Below, in pieces: positions 1 through 7,938 of a stretch of 12,764 nt of DNA. How positions within the stretch are numbered: position 1 is the stretch's first letter; each line of letters begins with the position of its first letter. The translations under genes and the position numbers were made by a program. The notes under the pieces were generated by a model. That model had not been told where the DNA came from and did no database searches. It saw nothing but the letters and a program-made list of their open reading frames with translations. Source of the DNA: Streptomyces californicus (GTDB lineage Bacteria; Actinomycetota; Actinomycetes; Streptomycetales; Streptomycetaceae); NCBI RefSeq assembly GCF_000717645.1, contig NZ_JNZZ01000054.1, forward strand, positions 1-12,764. Direction: 5' to 3'.

Positions 1-748
1 CCCCACCCCCGAGGACTTCGCCAACGTCCCCGGCCTCGGCGTCCAGGGCACCGTCGAAGGCCACGCCGTCCTGGTCGGCCGGGAACAGCTCCTGGCCGAC
101 GCGGGGATCGCCCTCCCTCCCGTGCTGTCCGACGCCCTGGCGGAGGCCGGGGAGAACGGCCGTACGGCGGTCGTCGTGGCCTGGGACGGTGAGGCCAGGG
201 GCGTACTCGGGGTCGCGGACGCGGTCAAGGACAGCAGCGCGGAGGCCGTGGCCGAACTACGCGCCCTGGGCCTGACGCCCATCCTGCTGACCGGCGACAA
301 CCGGGCCGTGGCGGACGCGGTGGCGCGCGAGGTCGGCATCGACGAGGTGTACGCGGAGGTCATGCCCGAGGAGAAGGTGGACGTCGTGCGGCGCCTTCAG
401 GCCGAGGGACGGGTCGTCGCCATGGTCGGGGACGGGGTCAACGACGCCGCCGCCCTCGCCACGGCGGATCTGGGGCTGGCGATGGGCACCGGGACGGATG
501 CGGCGATCGAGGCGAGCGACCTCACCCTGGTTCGTGGAGATCTCAAGGTGACGGCGGATGCAATTCGGCTTTCCAGGCGTACCCTTACCACCATCAGGGG
601 CAACCTCTTCTGGGCCTTCGGGTACAACGTGGCGGCCTTGCCCCTGGCTGCAAGTGGCCTGCTCAACCCTATGATCGCGGGAGCCGCCATGGCGTTTTCG
701 TCCGTGTTCGTCGTCACGAACAGCCTTCGGTTGCGTGCCTTCACGTAA
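1..748 (+). CDS. copA: Copper-type P1B ATPase, C-terminal part (5' truncated by window edge)
   Basis: Membrane pump using ATP to export a soft metal, most likely Cu(I). Reading is open from base 2 to the TAA at 746-748, so about 248 residues of a protein normally around 750 long are present. Visible in order are the end of the nucleotide-binding domain (GLGVQGTVEG), the P-domain signatures TGDN and MVGDGVNDAAAL, and the last two membrane helices. Helix 7 carries YN (FGYNVAALPLA) and helix 8 carries MAFSS, the pattern of the copper subgroup in the P1B family; zinc/cadmium pumps differ there. The DKTGT phosphorylation site, the CPC helix and any N-terminal metal-binding domains lie upstream and cannot be checked. 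Nothing follows in the same orientation before 5415, so it is probably the last gene of its unit. Silver is a possible alternative substrate. Confidence 0.9.
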   Translation, partial: PTPEDFANVPGLGVQGTVEGHAVLVGREQLLADAGIALPPVLSDALAEAGENGRTAVVVAWDGEARGVLGVADAVKDSSAEAVAELRALGLTPILLTGDNRAVADAVAREVGIDEVYAEVMPEEKVDVVRRLQAEGRVVAMVGDGVNDAAALATADLGLAMGTGTDAAIEASDLTLVRGDLKVTADAIRLSRRTLTTIRGNLFWAFGYNVAALPLAASGLLNPMIAGAAMAFSSVFVVTNSLRLRAFT

Positions 749-1311
749 CTTCCACAAAGAGACTTAGATCACACTGTTTTCAGGGTAACCATCCAGTGGG
801 TTCGCGAGTCTTAGAGTGCGAATGCCAAGGATGTCTTGGGGGACGTCCGACGGAGTGTCTTGGGGGACGCTCCCGATGGCATGCACGCGTTGGCCGGGGC
901 ACGTGCACCGGGGAGCTTTGAGCGGCCCTCCCGTGCGTACGTTCCCCGGCAGATCGCGGCACAACAGAACAGCGGGAGCCTCGGCTCCCGGCAGACGCCC
1001 GGCCGGATCCCGTGGGGGGAATCCGCTCCGGGATATGGGAAGCGCCCCGACCGTCGACCCGTGGGGGGATCGGCGGCGGGGCGCTTCTCTCTTCTCCGCC
1101 CGGCACGGCCGGCGCACCTCCGCCCGGCACGGACACGCCTCCACCCGGCGCAGCCGCCCGGCACAAGCGGCGCACGGCCCCCGGTACAGCCGGCACACGG
1201 CCCCCGGAACGCCGAATCGCCCCGGACACCGCGCTCTGTGCGAAAGCGCGGTACGCGGGGCGAAGGCAGTCGGCCGGAGAGGCCGGGCACCACGGGCGAT
1301 CGAGGTCCGGG
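749..1311. other. Long intergenic stretch with short direct repeats
   Basis: About 560 bp between two convergent genes with no reading frame I believe. The first 80 bases are noticeably less GC-rich and include TAGAGT at 812-817, a good actinobacterial -10 hexamer, but no convincing -35. TGTCTTGGGGGACG occurs at 832-845 and 856-869, and CTCCGCCCGGCACGG occurs at 1094-1108 and 1118-1132; both pairs have a 24-bp period. Further partial copies of CCGCCCGGCAC and CGGCGCAC follow up to about 1175. The open frames across this region on both strands are rich in Arg, Pro and Gly and look like GC-driven artefacts. A small RNA or a short leader peptide starting at 823 cannot be excluded. Confidence 0.5.
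1228..1252 (-). terminator. Candidate terminator hairpin of citA
   Basis: A perfect 8-bp inverted repeat, ACCGCGCT and AGCGCGGT, encloses a 9-base loop about 60 bp past the citA stop. There is no U-tract, which is common for actinomycete terminators. Because the neighbouring genes converge, it could serve both strands. A weaker 5-bp hairpin lies at 1271-1285. Confidence 0.45.
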
Positions 1312-2610
1312 TCAGCGGCCCTCGACGGGGACGAAGTCGCGCAGGACCTCGCCGGTGTAGATCTGGCGCGGGCGGCCGATGCGGGAACCCGGCTCCTTGA
1401 TCATCTCGTGCCACTGGGCGATCCAGCCGGGCAGGCGGCCGAGCGCGAAGAGCACGGTGAACATCTCGGTCGGGAAGCCCATGGCCCGGTAGATCAGACC
1501 GGTGTAGAAGTCCACGTTGGGGTAGAGGTTGCGCGAGACGAAGTAGTCGTCGGAGAGCGCGTGCTCCTCCAGCTTGAGCGCGATGTCGAGCAGCTCGTCG
1601 GACTTGCCGAGCGCGGACAGCACGTCGTGCGCGGCGGCCTTGATGATCTTGGCGCGCGGGTCGAACGACTTGTACACCCGGTGGCCGAAGCCCATCAGGC
1701 GGACGCCGTCCTCCTTGTTCTTCACCTTGCGGATGAAGGAGTCGACGTCGCCGCCGTTGGCCTGGATGCCTTCCAGCATCTCCAGCACCGACTGGTTGGC
1801 GCCACCGTGCAGGGGGCCCCACAGGGCGGAGATGCCGGCGGAGATCGAGGCGAACATGTTCGCCTGCGAGGAGCCGACCAGGCGCACGGTGGAGGTCGAA
1901 CAGTTCTGCTCGTGGTCCGCGTGCAGGATGAGCAGCTTGTCCAGCGCCGAGACGACGACCGGGTCCAGCTCGTACTCCTGGGCGGGGACCGAGAAGGTCA
2001 TGCGCAGGAAGTTCTCGACGTACCCGAGGTCGTTGCGCGGGTAGACGAAGGGGTGGCCGATCGACTTCTTGTAGGCGTACGCGGCGATCGTCGGGAGCTT
2101 CGCCAGGAGGCGGATCGTCGACAGGTGGCGCTGCTGCTCGTCGAACGGGTTGTGGCTGTCCTGGTAGAACGTGGACAGCGCGCTGACGACCGAGGACAGC
2201 ATGGCCATCGGGTGGGCGTCGCGCGGGAAGCCGTCGAAGAACCGCTTGACGTCCTCGTGCAGCAGCGTGTGCTGGGTGATCTCGTTCTTGAACGCGGCCA
2301 GCTCGTCGACCTTCGGCAGGTCGCCGTTGATCAGCGTGTACGCGACCTCGAGGAACGAGGAGCGCTCGGCGAGCTGCTCGATCGGGTAGCCGCGGTAGCG
2401 CAGGATGCCCTGCTCACCGTCGAGGTACGTGATGGCGGATTTATAGGCGGCGGTGTTGCCGTATCCGCTGTCCAGCGTCACCAGGCCGGTATTGGCCCGG
2501 AGCTTCCCGATGTCGAAGCCCTTGTCGCCGACGGTGCTGTCGATCACCGGGTAGGTGTACTCGTCATCGCCGTACCGCAGTACTACAGCGTTGTTGGTCT
2601 GCTCGCTCAC
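1312..2610 (-). CDS. citA: Type II citrate synthase
   Basis: Condenses acetyl-CoA with oxaloacetate to citrate, the entry step of the TCA cycle, in the cytoplasm. The 432-residue product has the expected family length. Catalytic residues are all present: His268 in GPLHGGANQ, His310 in GFGHRVYK and Asp367 in YPNVDFYTG. The DHEQNCSTSTVR segment is typical of the hexameric bacterial type. The start is the GTG at 2608-2610, giving VSEQTNNAVVLRYG, because GAGGG sits 5 bases upstream and this matches the N-terminus I remember for Streptomyces CitA. An in-frame GTG at 2664 would add 18 residues (VETVRAPRRR...) that look like leader DNA. The gene has its own promoter region (2611-2824) with a striking palindrome. 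It appears monocistronic, with recD2 upstream on the same strand. Confidence 0.97.
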   Translation of the reverse strand: MSEQTNNAVVLRYGDDEYTYPVIDSTVGDKGFDIGKLRANTGLVTLDSGYGNTAAYKSAITYLDGEQGILRYRGYPIEQLAERSSFLEVAYTLINGDLPKVDELAAFKNEITQHTLLHEDVKRFFDGFPRDAHPMAMLSSVVSALSTFYQDSHNPFDEQQRHLSTIRLLAKLPTIAAYAYKKSIGHPFVYPRNDLGYVENFLRMTFSVPAQEYELDPVVVSALDKLLILHADHEQNCSTSTVRLVGSSQANMFASISAGISALWGPLHGGANQSVLEMLEGIQANGGDVDSFIRKVKNKEDGVRLMGFGHRVYKSFDPRAKIIKAAAHDVLSALGKSDELLDIALKLEEHALSDDYFVSRNLYPNVDFYTGLIYRAMGFPTEMFTVLFALGRLPGWIAQWHEMIKEPGSRIGRPRQIYTGEVLRDFVPVEGR

Positions 2611-2685
2611 GTCATCCCTCACCGACGTAGTGCCTCTTCTTCGAGGTGCCCTGACTGTCTCCACCCTCCCCCATTCGGCTCAGGA

Positions 2686-2695
2686 GAGTGCACTC
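2686..2695. promoter_or_regulatory. Second short palindrome in the citA leader
   Basis: GAGTGCACTC is a perfect 10-bp palindrome a few bases inside the predicted transcript. It reuses the AGTGC/GCACT half-sites of the larger palindrome in the opposite order, with centres about 36 bp apart. It may be an auxiliary site, or chance. Confidence 0.3.
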
Positions 2696-2709
2696 GGGGT
2701 CGTCCATTG

Positions 2710-2738
2710 GACCTACTGGCGGCACTGAGTGCCGCCAA
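2710..2738 (-). promoter_or_regulatory. Candidate citA promoter
   Basis: Read on the minus strand, TTGGCG (2733-2738) and TAGGTC (2710-2715) are separated by 17 bases. They resemble the -35 TTGAC and -10 TAGRRT of actinobacterial housekeeping promoters, although the last -10 base is C. Transcription would start near 2703, giving a leader of about 90 bases before the GTG start. Confidence 0.5.
2717..2737. promoter_or_regulatory. Perfect 21-bp palindromic operator in the citA promoter
   Basis: The arms TGGCGGCACT and its exact reverse complement flank a single central G. The site covers most of the putative -35 hexamer and the whole spacer, the classic position for a repressor that blocks RNA polymerase. 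Shape and size fit a dimeric TetR- or GntR-type regulator; which one is not visible here. It is not CIRCE, whose half-sites are nine bases apart. Confidence 0.7.
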
Positions 2739-2824
2739 CTTACTCATCCTGCCCCCTCGGCTGCGGTTCCGGAAGACCTCCGTGATGTTTCCCACCGTTT
2801 TGATCGATCATTTTTCCCCAGGGG

Positions 2825-5050
2825 TCACGCGAAGTCTTCTCCGGAGCCGCCCCGGAGCCGGAAATCCAGCGCTGTGCAGCGCCTGCCTGCGGAAACCGTG
2901 CGGACGGCCTGGCCGATCGCCTTACGAGAGCCGACGAGGACGACGAGCTTCCTGGCCCTGGTCACGGCCGTGTAGAGCAGATTCCGCTGGAGCATCATCC
3001 AGGCGCCGGTGGTGACGGGGACGACGACGGCCGGATACTCACTGCCCTGGGAGCGGTGGATGGTCATGGCGTAGGCGTGGGCCAGCTCGTCCAGCTCGTC
3101 GAAGTCGTAGCCCACCTCCTCGTCCTCGTCGGTGCGAACGGTGAGCGTCTGCTCGTCGGGGTCGAGGGCGGTGACGACGCCGACGGTGCCGTTGAAGACG
3201 CCGTTCTCGCCCTTGTCGTAGTTGTTGCGGATCTGGGTGACCTTGTCGCCGACCCGGAAGACACGGCCGCCGAACCGCTTCTCGGGGAGGTCGGGGCGGC
3301 CCGGGGTGATGACCTGCTGGAGCAGCCCGTTCAGGTGGCCGGCGCCGGCCGGGCCCCGGTGCATCGGGGCGAGGACCTGCACGTCACGACGGGGGTCGAG
3401 GCCGAACTTGGCCGGAATCCGGCGGGCCGCCACATCGACGGCGAGCTTTCCGGCGTCCTCCGTCTCGTCCTCCACGAAGAGGAAGAAGTCGTTCATGCCC
3501 TCGGTGACCGGGTGCTGTCCGGCGTTGATCCGGTGCGCGTTGGTCACGACGCCGGACTGCTGGGCCTGGCGGAAGATCTGGGTGAGCCGGACGGCGGGGA
3601 CGGGCCCGCCCTCCGCGAGCAGGTCCCTCAGCACCTCCCCCGCGCCGACCGACGGCAGCTGGTCGACGTCGCCCACGAGGAGGAGGTGGGCACCGGGTGC
3701 CACGGCCTTCACGAGCTTGTTGGCGAGGAGCAGATCGAGCATGGAAGCCTCGTCGACGACGACGAGATCGGCGTCGAGCGGGCGGTCGCGGTCGTACGCC
3801 GCGTCCCCGCCCGGCTTCAGCTCCAGCAGCCGGTGCACGGTGGACGCCTCGGCCCCGGTCAGCTCGGAGAGCCGTTTGGCGGCCCGCCCGGTGGGGGCGG
3901 CGAGCACCACCTTGGCCTTCTTCGCCCGCGCCAGCTCGACGATCGACCGGACGGTGAACGACTTGCCGCAGCCGGGCCCGCCGGTCAGGACGGCCACCTT
4001 GCGGGTGAGCGCGAGCCGTACGGCCTGCTCCTGTTCGGGCGCGAGGTCGGCCCCCGTACGGGTGGCGAGCCAGGCCAGCGCCTTGTTCCAGTCCACGTCC
4101 TGGAAGGAGGGCATCCGGTCCTCGCCGGTGTTCAGCAGCCGCCGGACCTGCCCGGCGAGGGACAGCTCGGCCCGGTGGAAGGGGACCAGATAGACCGCCG
4201 TGACCGGCTCGCCGCCCTCGGGGGACGGCACCTTCTCCCGTACGACGCCCTCGGGGTCGGCGGCCAGTTCGGCCAGGCACTCGATGACCAGCCCGGTGTC
4301 GACCTGGAGCAGCTTGACGCCGTCCGCGATCAGCCGCTCCTCGGGGAGGTAGCAGTGGCCCTGGTCGGAGGACTGGGACAGGGCGTACTGCAGGCCCGCC
4401 CTGACCCGTTCGGGACTGTCGTGCGGGATGCCGACGGCCTGGGCGATCCGGTCGGCGGTGAGGAAGCCGATGCCCCAGACGTCGGCGGCCAGCCGGTAGG
4501 GCTGGTTCTTCACGACGGAGATCGAGGCGTCCTCGTACTTCTTGTAGATGCGCACGGCGATGGAGGTGGAGACGCCGACACCCTGGAGGAAGACCATGAC
4601 CTCCTTGATCGCCTTCTGCTCCTCCCAGGCCGCCGCGATCATCTTCGTGCGCTTGGGGCCGAGGCCGGGGACCTCGACGAGCCGCTTCGGCGCGTTCTCG
4701 ATGATGTCGAGGGTGTCGACGCCGAAGTGGGTGGTGATCCGGTCGGCCATCACCGGCCCGATGCCCTTGATCAGCCCGGAGCCGAGGTAGCGGCGGATGC
4801 CCTGGATGGTGGCGGGCAGCACGGTGGTGTAGTTCTCCACGGTGAACTGCTTGCCGTACTGGGAGTGCGAGCCCCAACGGCCCTCCATCCGCAGCGACTC
4901 GCCCACCTGCGCCCCGAGCAGCGCGCCGACCACGGTGAGCAGGTCGCCGGCTCCGCGGCCGGTGTCGACCCGGGCGACCGTGTACCCGTTCTCCTCGTTG
5001 GCGTAGGTGATCCGCTCCAGGACCCCTTCGAGGACCGCAGTGTTGGACAT
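2825..5050 (-). CDS. recD2: RecD2-type ATP-dependent DNA helicase
   Basis: A superfamily 1B 5'-3' DNA helicase acting alone in DNA repair and replication stress, without RecBC. The 741-residue protein opens with the RecD2 N-terminal region (GVLERITYANEENGYTVA), followed by helix-hairpin-helix segments (IKGIGPVMADRI near 94; VPGLGPKRTK near 127). Motor motifs are complete: Walker A GGPGCGKS 357-364, DEAS 433-436, GDVDQLPSVG 460-469, QIFRQA 491-496, an SH3-like stretch near 600-625, TIHRSQGSEYP 663-673 and YTAVTRAR 693-700. The ATG at 5050 is preceded only by GGGGG. A TAGCGT hexamer (5057-5062, minus) ends 6 bases before it, so a leaderless transcript is plausible, though no -35 is evident. Length and motif order fit a functional enzyme. 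Confidence 0.95.
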   Translation of the reverse strand: MSNTAVLEGVLERITYANEENGYTVARVDTGRGAGDLLTVVGALLGAQVGESLRMEGRWGSHSQYGKQFTVENYTTVLPATIQGIRRYLGSGLIKGIGPVMADRITTHFGVDTLDIIENAPKRLVEVPGLGPKRTKMIAAAWEEQKAIKEVMVFLQGVGVSTSIAVRIYKKYEDASISVVKNQPYRLAADVWGIGFLTADRIAQAVGIPHDSPERVRAGLQYALSQSSDQGHCYLPEERLIADGVKLLQVDTGLVIECLAELAADPEGVVREKVPSPEGGEPVTAVYLVPFHRAELSLAGQVRRLLNTGEDRMPSFQDVDWNKALAWLATRTGADLAPEQEQAVRLALTRKVAVLTGGPGCGKSFTVRSIVELARAKKAKVVLAAPTGRAAKRLSELTGAEASTVHRLLELKPGGDAAYDRDRPLDADLVVVDEASMLDLLLANKLVKAVAPGAHLLLVGDVDQLPSVGAGEVLRDLLAEGGPVPAVRLTQIFRQAQQSGVVTNAHRINAGQHPVTEGMNDFFLFVEDETEDAGKLAVDVAARRIPAKFGLDPRRDVQVLAPMHRGPAGAGHLNGLLQQVITPGRPDLPEKRFGGRVFRVGDKVTQIRNNYDKGENGVFNGTVGVVTALDPDEQTLTVRTDEDEEVGYDFDELDELAHAYAMTIHRSQGSEYPAVVVPVTTGAWMMLQRNLLYTAVTRARKLVVLVGSRKAIGQAVRTVSAGRRCTALDFRLRGGSGEDFA

Positions 5051-5414
5051 CCCCCGACGCTACCGGGCGGCGCGGACAACGCGGCCGGGGCCGGGATCCC
5101 GTGCGGGGGCGGTCTGGGCCGGAAATCCCGTACGCGGAAGGGACGGTGGAGGCCGGGAGCCGTAGGCGGAAGGATCGCGCCGCACAGCAGAAAGCTCAAG
5201 CCGACCTCAGATTTCGCGCGACAGAAGAATTCGTCTCCCCCGTGACGTACACGCCTGCTAACTTGCGATCACCGCGTGGACATGACACTCAGATGAGTGC
5301 CTGCCGAAAACCCGTCCGGAGGCCGAGATTCCATGCGGCGCATCAGCCCGATTCACCGTTCCACATATCTCGGGGGCCCCACACCCCGCCTGCTTGCCCA
5401 GCACAGGAGGATCA
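5051..5414. promoter_or_regulatory. Divergent upstream region of recD2 and the exported-protein gene
   Basis: This 364-bp stretch must hold the promoters for both flanking genes. The recD2-proximal half is very GC-rich; 5215-5300 is less so. CACTCA-GA-TGAGTG (5286-5299) is a perfect inverted repeat with 6-bp arms, about 115 bp before the exported-protein start, and is a possible regulator site. TAACTT at 5259-5264 resembles a -10 but lacks a -35 at proper spacing. A strong ribosome site, AGGAGG, lies at 5405-5410. Confidence 0.4.
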
Positions 5415-7922
5415 GTGAGGACCACCAGGAGATTGACCCGATGGAGACGGATGGGCGCCGCATTGGCCTGTGCGGTGGCGCTGTCCGCCGTCGCAGCCGC
5501 GGCACCCGCCGTGGGCGCGGAACCCGACGCGGCACCGGAACGCACCAGTCCGGAGAAAAGCGCGCGGCCGGCCGCCGCCGAACCCGTTTCGATCGACGCC
5601 GATGGGCCGGTCGCCCTCACCGGACGGACCAAGGACGGCGCGACCCTCGAGGAAGCGCGCATCAACGTATGGGCACGGCCGAACCAGGACGTCCTGGCGA
5701 AGGTGAGGAAGGGCGATACGGTTCCGCGCTTCCATGTGCCGCAGGACGCGGTGACGGTCGAGGGAGATGAGTTCGCCGTCGTCCTGAAAAGCGGCGAACT
5801 CGGCAAGAAGTACGTCGGAAAGGGCGGCATCGTCCAGCTCGAAGTCGAAATCTACGATCCGTCGCGGAACAGAGTGGCCTTCACCTCCGCCTCCGTGCGG
5901 TCGATCCAGCCCGGCGGAGAGAGCGCCCTTCGCTGGGCCGATCCGGTCGGGACACCGGCGGACACACCGCGCCCGCCCACGACGGCGAAGCCGGAACCGG
6001 TGCTCCTGGGGGTGGAGCTGACCGAGGCACCGGCGGCCATGGGCAGGACGGCGGCTCGTTCCGCCGGCTCGGGTCCGCTCTGCTACAACCAGGAGTTGCT
6101 CGGCACCAAGGACGTGTGGGCCGACATCGGCGAGACGTACCCCGTGGACGACGGGGGCGGCGGCATGAAGTTCACCGACGAGGCCACCGCCTCGTACGAG
6201 GTCGCCGCGAAGTTCTCCCAGTGGGAGCAGTCGGGTTCCCAGACGTTCACCGCAGGCCAGGAGTTCGAGTGGCCCGCGTGGGGTGTGGCCGCCGGAGCCG
6301 AGGCCAACAAGCCACGCAAGTACCAGGTCGAGGTCAGGTACCAGCACCTGAAGTGCAGGCAGCCGGGAGTGCCTCCGGGCTCGGGAGAGTACGAGATCTG
6401 GGAGCCGACGCGTCATACCGGGTCCAATCGCACCGTCGTCGTTCCGCGGCCTCCCTGGATCGGTGCGACCCACGGCAACTGCGGCACCGTCTCTTCCCCT
6501 CTGTGGAACAAGACAGCCGAGTCCGGCGGTTCCGAGTCGGTCGCGTGGGAGGGAAAGAGCGGAATCCTGGGCGCCAACTTCGGCATCGGGATCGACCTCA
6601 CCGTGAAGCGCGAATGGTCGTCCAGCTCCACCCTGATGTACAAGATGTCGGAGGGCGCGAACTGGCTCTGCGGCCTGGAGGACAAGCCGGGACTGGCCAG
6701 TAAGGTCGGCCAGTACTCCAAGGTGGTGCCGAAGAGCTGCTCCTTCAAGCTGCCCAACGCAACCGTGGTCGACACCAAGGCTCCACCGGAGAACACCTTC
6801 CTCAACTACGCGAAGACCACCCCCAACGGCTGGACCGGCGGCGACTCCACATACTCCACGAGGCTTCCCGACGGCCGCATCCTGTGGATGTTCTCGGACA
6901 CGTTCCTCGGGCCCCTCAAGGCGAACGGAACCCGGCCGACCGACGCGCCTCTCGTGAATCAGTCGTTCGTCATCCAGAACGGCAACTCGCTCTCGACCGT
7001 CACCGGCGGCACTCCCGGCAACCCGCAGGCGATCCGTCCGGCCACCGCCGCGAACCAGTGGTACTGGCTGGGCGACGGAATGATGGGCGAGGTCGACGGA
7101 CAACAACAGCTGCAGATCATCCTCCACCGATGGGCCAGGTCCGGCGACGGAGCCTGGGACATCTATCTCCAGGGGATCGAGGTGAGCACCTTCGATCCCA
7201 ACAACCTCAAACAGCCGGTGAAAACCGAGGTGCTGCCCGGGTACGCAGTCATACAGTGGGGCTCCGCAATCCTTCCGGCCTCCCAGAGCGGTGATGGATA
7301 CACATACATCTACGGGGTCCTGGACTCCGCCACCAACAAGTCGATGAGAGTCGCCCGCGTCAAAGGCAGCGACATTTCGAAGGTCGACAAGTGGATGTAC
7401 CTCAACACCGATCGCCAGGCGTGGATGACGGAAGAGCTCCAGAGCACCAATGTGCTCACAGGTGTCGCCAACGAGTACAGCGTCACCAAGTGGAACAACG
7501 AGTTCGTCCTGATCAGTCAGGACAGCACGCTGGCGTTCAGCAACAAGATCGGCATCTGGGCCAGCTGTTCACCCCATGGGGGATTCAAGCATTCGGAATT
7601 CTTCTACAGCATGCCGGAGACCGGTCTCTTCGGAAGCTACGGAGATCCCAACATATTCGCGTACAACGCTCACGCCCATCCCGTTCTGGCTTCGGGTTCC
7701 CGGTGGACACTGTCGTACAACGTGAATTCGTTCGACAACACCGTGGGTCCGGACAGTGCGCACTACCGCGATCCCGGCATCTACAAGCCGAGGTTCGTTT
7801 CGTTCGACCTCACCCCGGCAACCGCCGCGATGTCCGAAAGATCCGCCGCCGCGGACCCGGGTTTGAGGCTTCCCAGCGGCGGAGATATCCCCTGCACCAT
7901 ATGCACGGGTGTCCCTCGGTAG
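5415..7922 (+). CDS. Exported modular protein with C-terminal DUF5005/DUF4185-like propeller domain
   Basis: An 835-residue protein of unknown function. GTG at 5415 is chosen because AGGAGG lies 4 bases upstream and the N-terminus becomes a good signal peptide: RRLTRWRR, a hydrophobic core at 13-29, and cleavage after AVGA near residue 35. Residues 55-164 look like a beta-sandwich (ARINVWARPN ... LEVEIYDPSR), followed by a Pro/Thr linker. Residues 219-445 contain a domain (CYNQ, GETYPV, FGIGIDLTVK, NWLCG) that I remember, without proof, from many streptomycete secreted proteins; paired cysteines (223, 314, 356, 419, 442) suggest disulfides. Residues 463-801 resemble a five-bladed propeller of the glycosidase-like DUF5005/DUF4185 type (GWTGGDSTYS, LPDGRILWMFSDTF). 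The tail ends with Cys827 and Cys830 (PCTIC). A 229-residue membrane-anchored or exported protein follows 16 bp downstream. A carbohydrate- or cell-wall-directed role is inference only. Confidence 0.85.
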   Translation: MRTTRRLTRWRRMGAALACAVALSAVAAAAPAVGAEPDAAPERTSPEKSARPAAAEPVSIDADGPVALTGRTKDGATLEEARINVWARPNQDVLAKVRKGDTVPRFHVPQDAVTVEGDEFAVVLKSGELGKKYVGKGGIVQLEVEIYDPSRNRVAFTSASVRSIQPGGESALRWADPVGTPADTPRPPTTAKPEPVLLGVELTEAPAAMGRTAARSAGSGPLCYNQELLGTKDVWADIGETYPVDDGGGGMKFTDEATASYEVAAKFSQWEQSGSQTFTAGQEFEWPAWGVAAGAEANKPRKYQVEVRYQHLKCRQPGVPPGSGEYEIWEPTRHTGSNRTVVVPRPPWIGATHGNCGTVSSPLWNKTAESGGSESVAWEGKSGILGANFGIGIDLTVKREWSSSSTLMYKMSEGANWLCGLEDKPGLASKVGQYSKVVPKSCSFKLPNATVVDTKAPPENTFLNYAKTTPNGWTGGDSTYSTRLPDGRILWMFSDTFLGPLKANGTRPTDAPLVNQSFVIQNGNSLSTVTGGTPGNPQAIRPATAANQWYWLGDGMMGEVDGQQQLQIILHRWARSGDGAWDIYLQGIEVSTFDPNNLKQPVKTEVLPGYAVIQWGSAILPASQSGDGYTYIYGVLDSATNKSMRVARVKGSDISKVDKWMYLNTDRQAWMTEELQSTNVLTGVANEYSVTKWNNEFVLISQDSTLAFSNKIGIWASCSPHGGFKHSEFFYSMPETGLFGSYGDPNIFAYNAHAHPVLASGSRWTLSYNVNSFDNTVGPDSAHYRDPGIYKPRFVSFDLTPATAAMSERSAAADPGLRLPSGGDIPCTICTGVPR

Positions 7923-7938
7923 CACGTAGGAGCTGACG

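Noticed and set aside
816..1400. Possible coding regions in the gap after the P-type ATPase, including a frame starting with two SWGT repeats
   Set aside because: The repeat comes from the DNA repeat, the remainder is Arg/Pro/Gly low-complexity, the frame runs into citA antisense, and no ribosome site is seen.
2611..2664. Longer citrate synthase start at 2664
   Set aside because: The extra 18 residues do not resemble the family and GAGGG is properly spaced only for the GTG at 2610.
2801..2810. TGATCGATCA palindrome just past the recD2 stop
   Set aside because: Short, AT-rich 10-mer without a partner; not placed at a promoter and not a convincing terminator.
1012..5245. Very long plus-strand open frames opposite citA and recD2 (1012-3015 and 3056-5245)
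   Set aside because: They mirror the real genes on the other strand; high GC removes stop codons. The products are Val/Gly/Asp/Arg-rich with no motifs, while citA and recD2 carry complete catalytic motifs.
5412..7127. 571-codon minus-strand open frame opposite the exported-protein gene
   Set aside because: Antisense artefact: Arg/Gly/Val-rich without motifs, whereas the plus strand has a ribosome site, a signal peptide and domain-like sequence.
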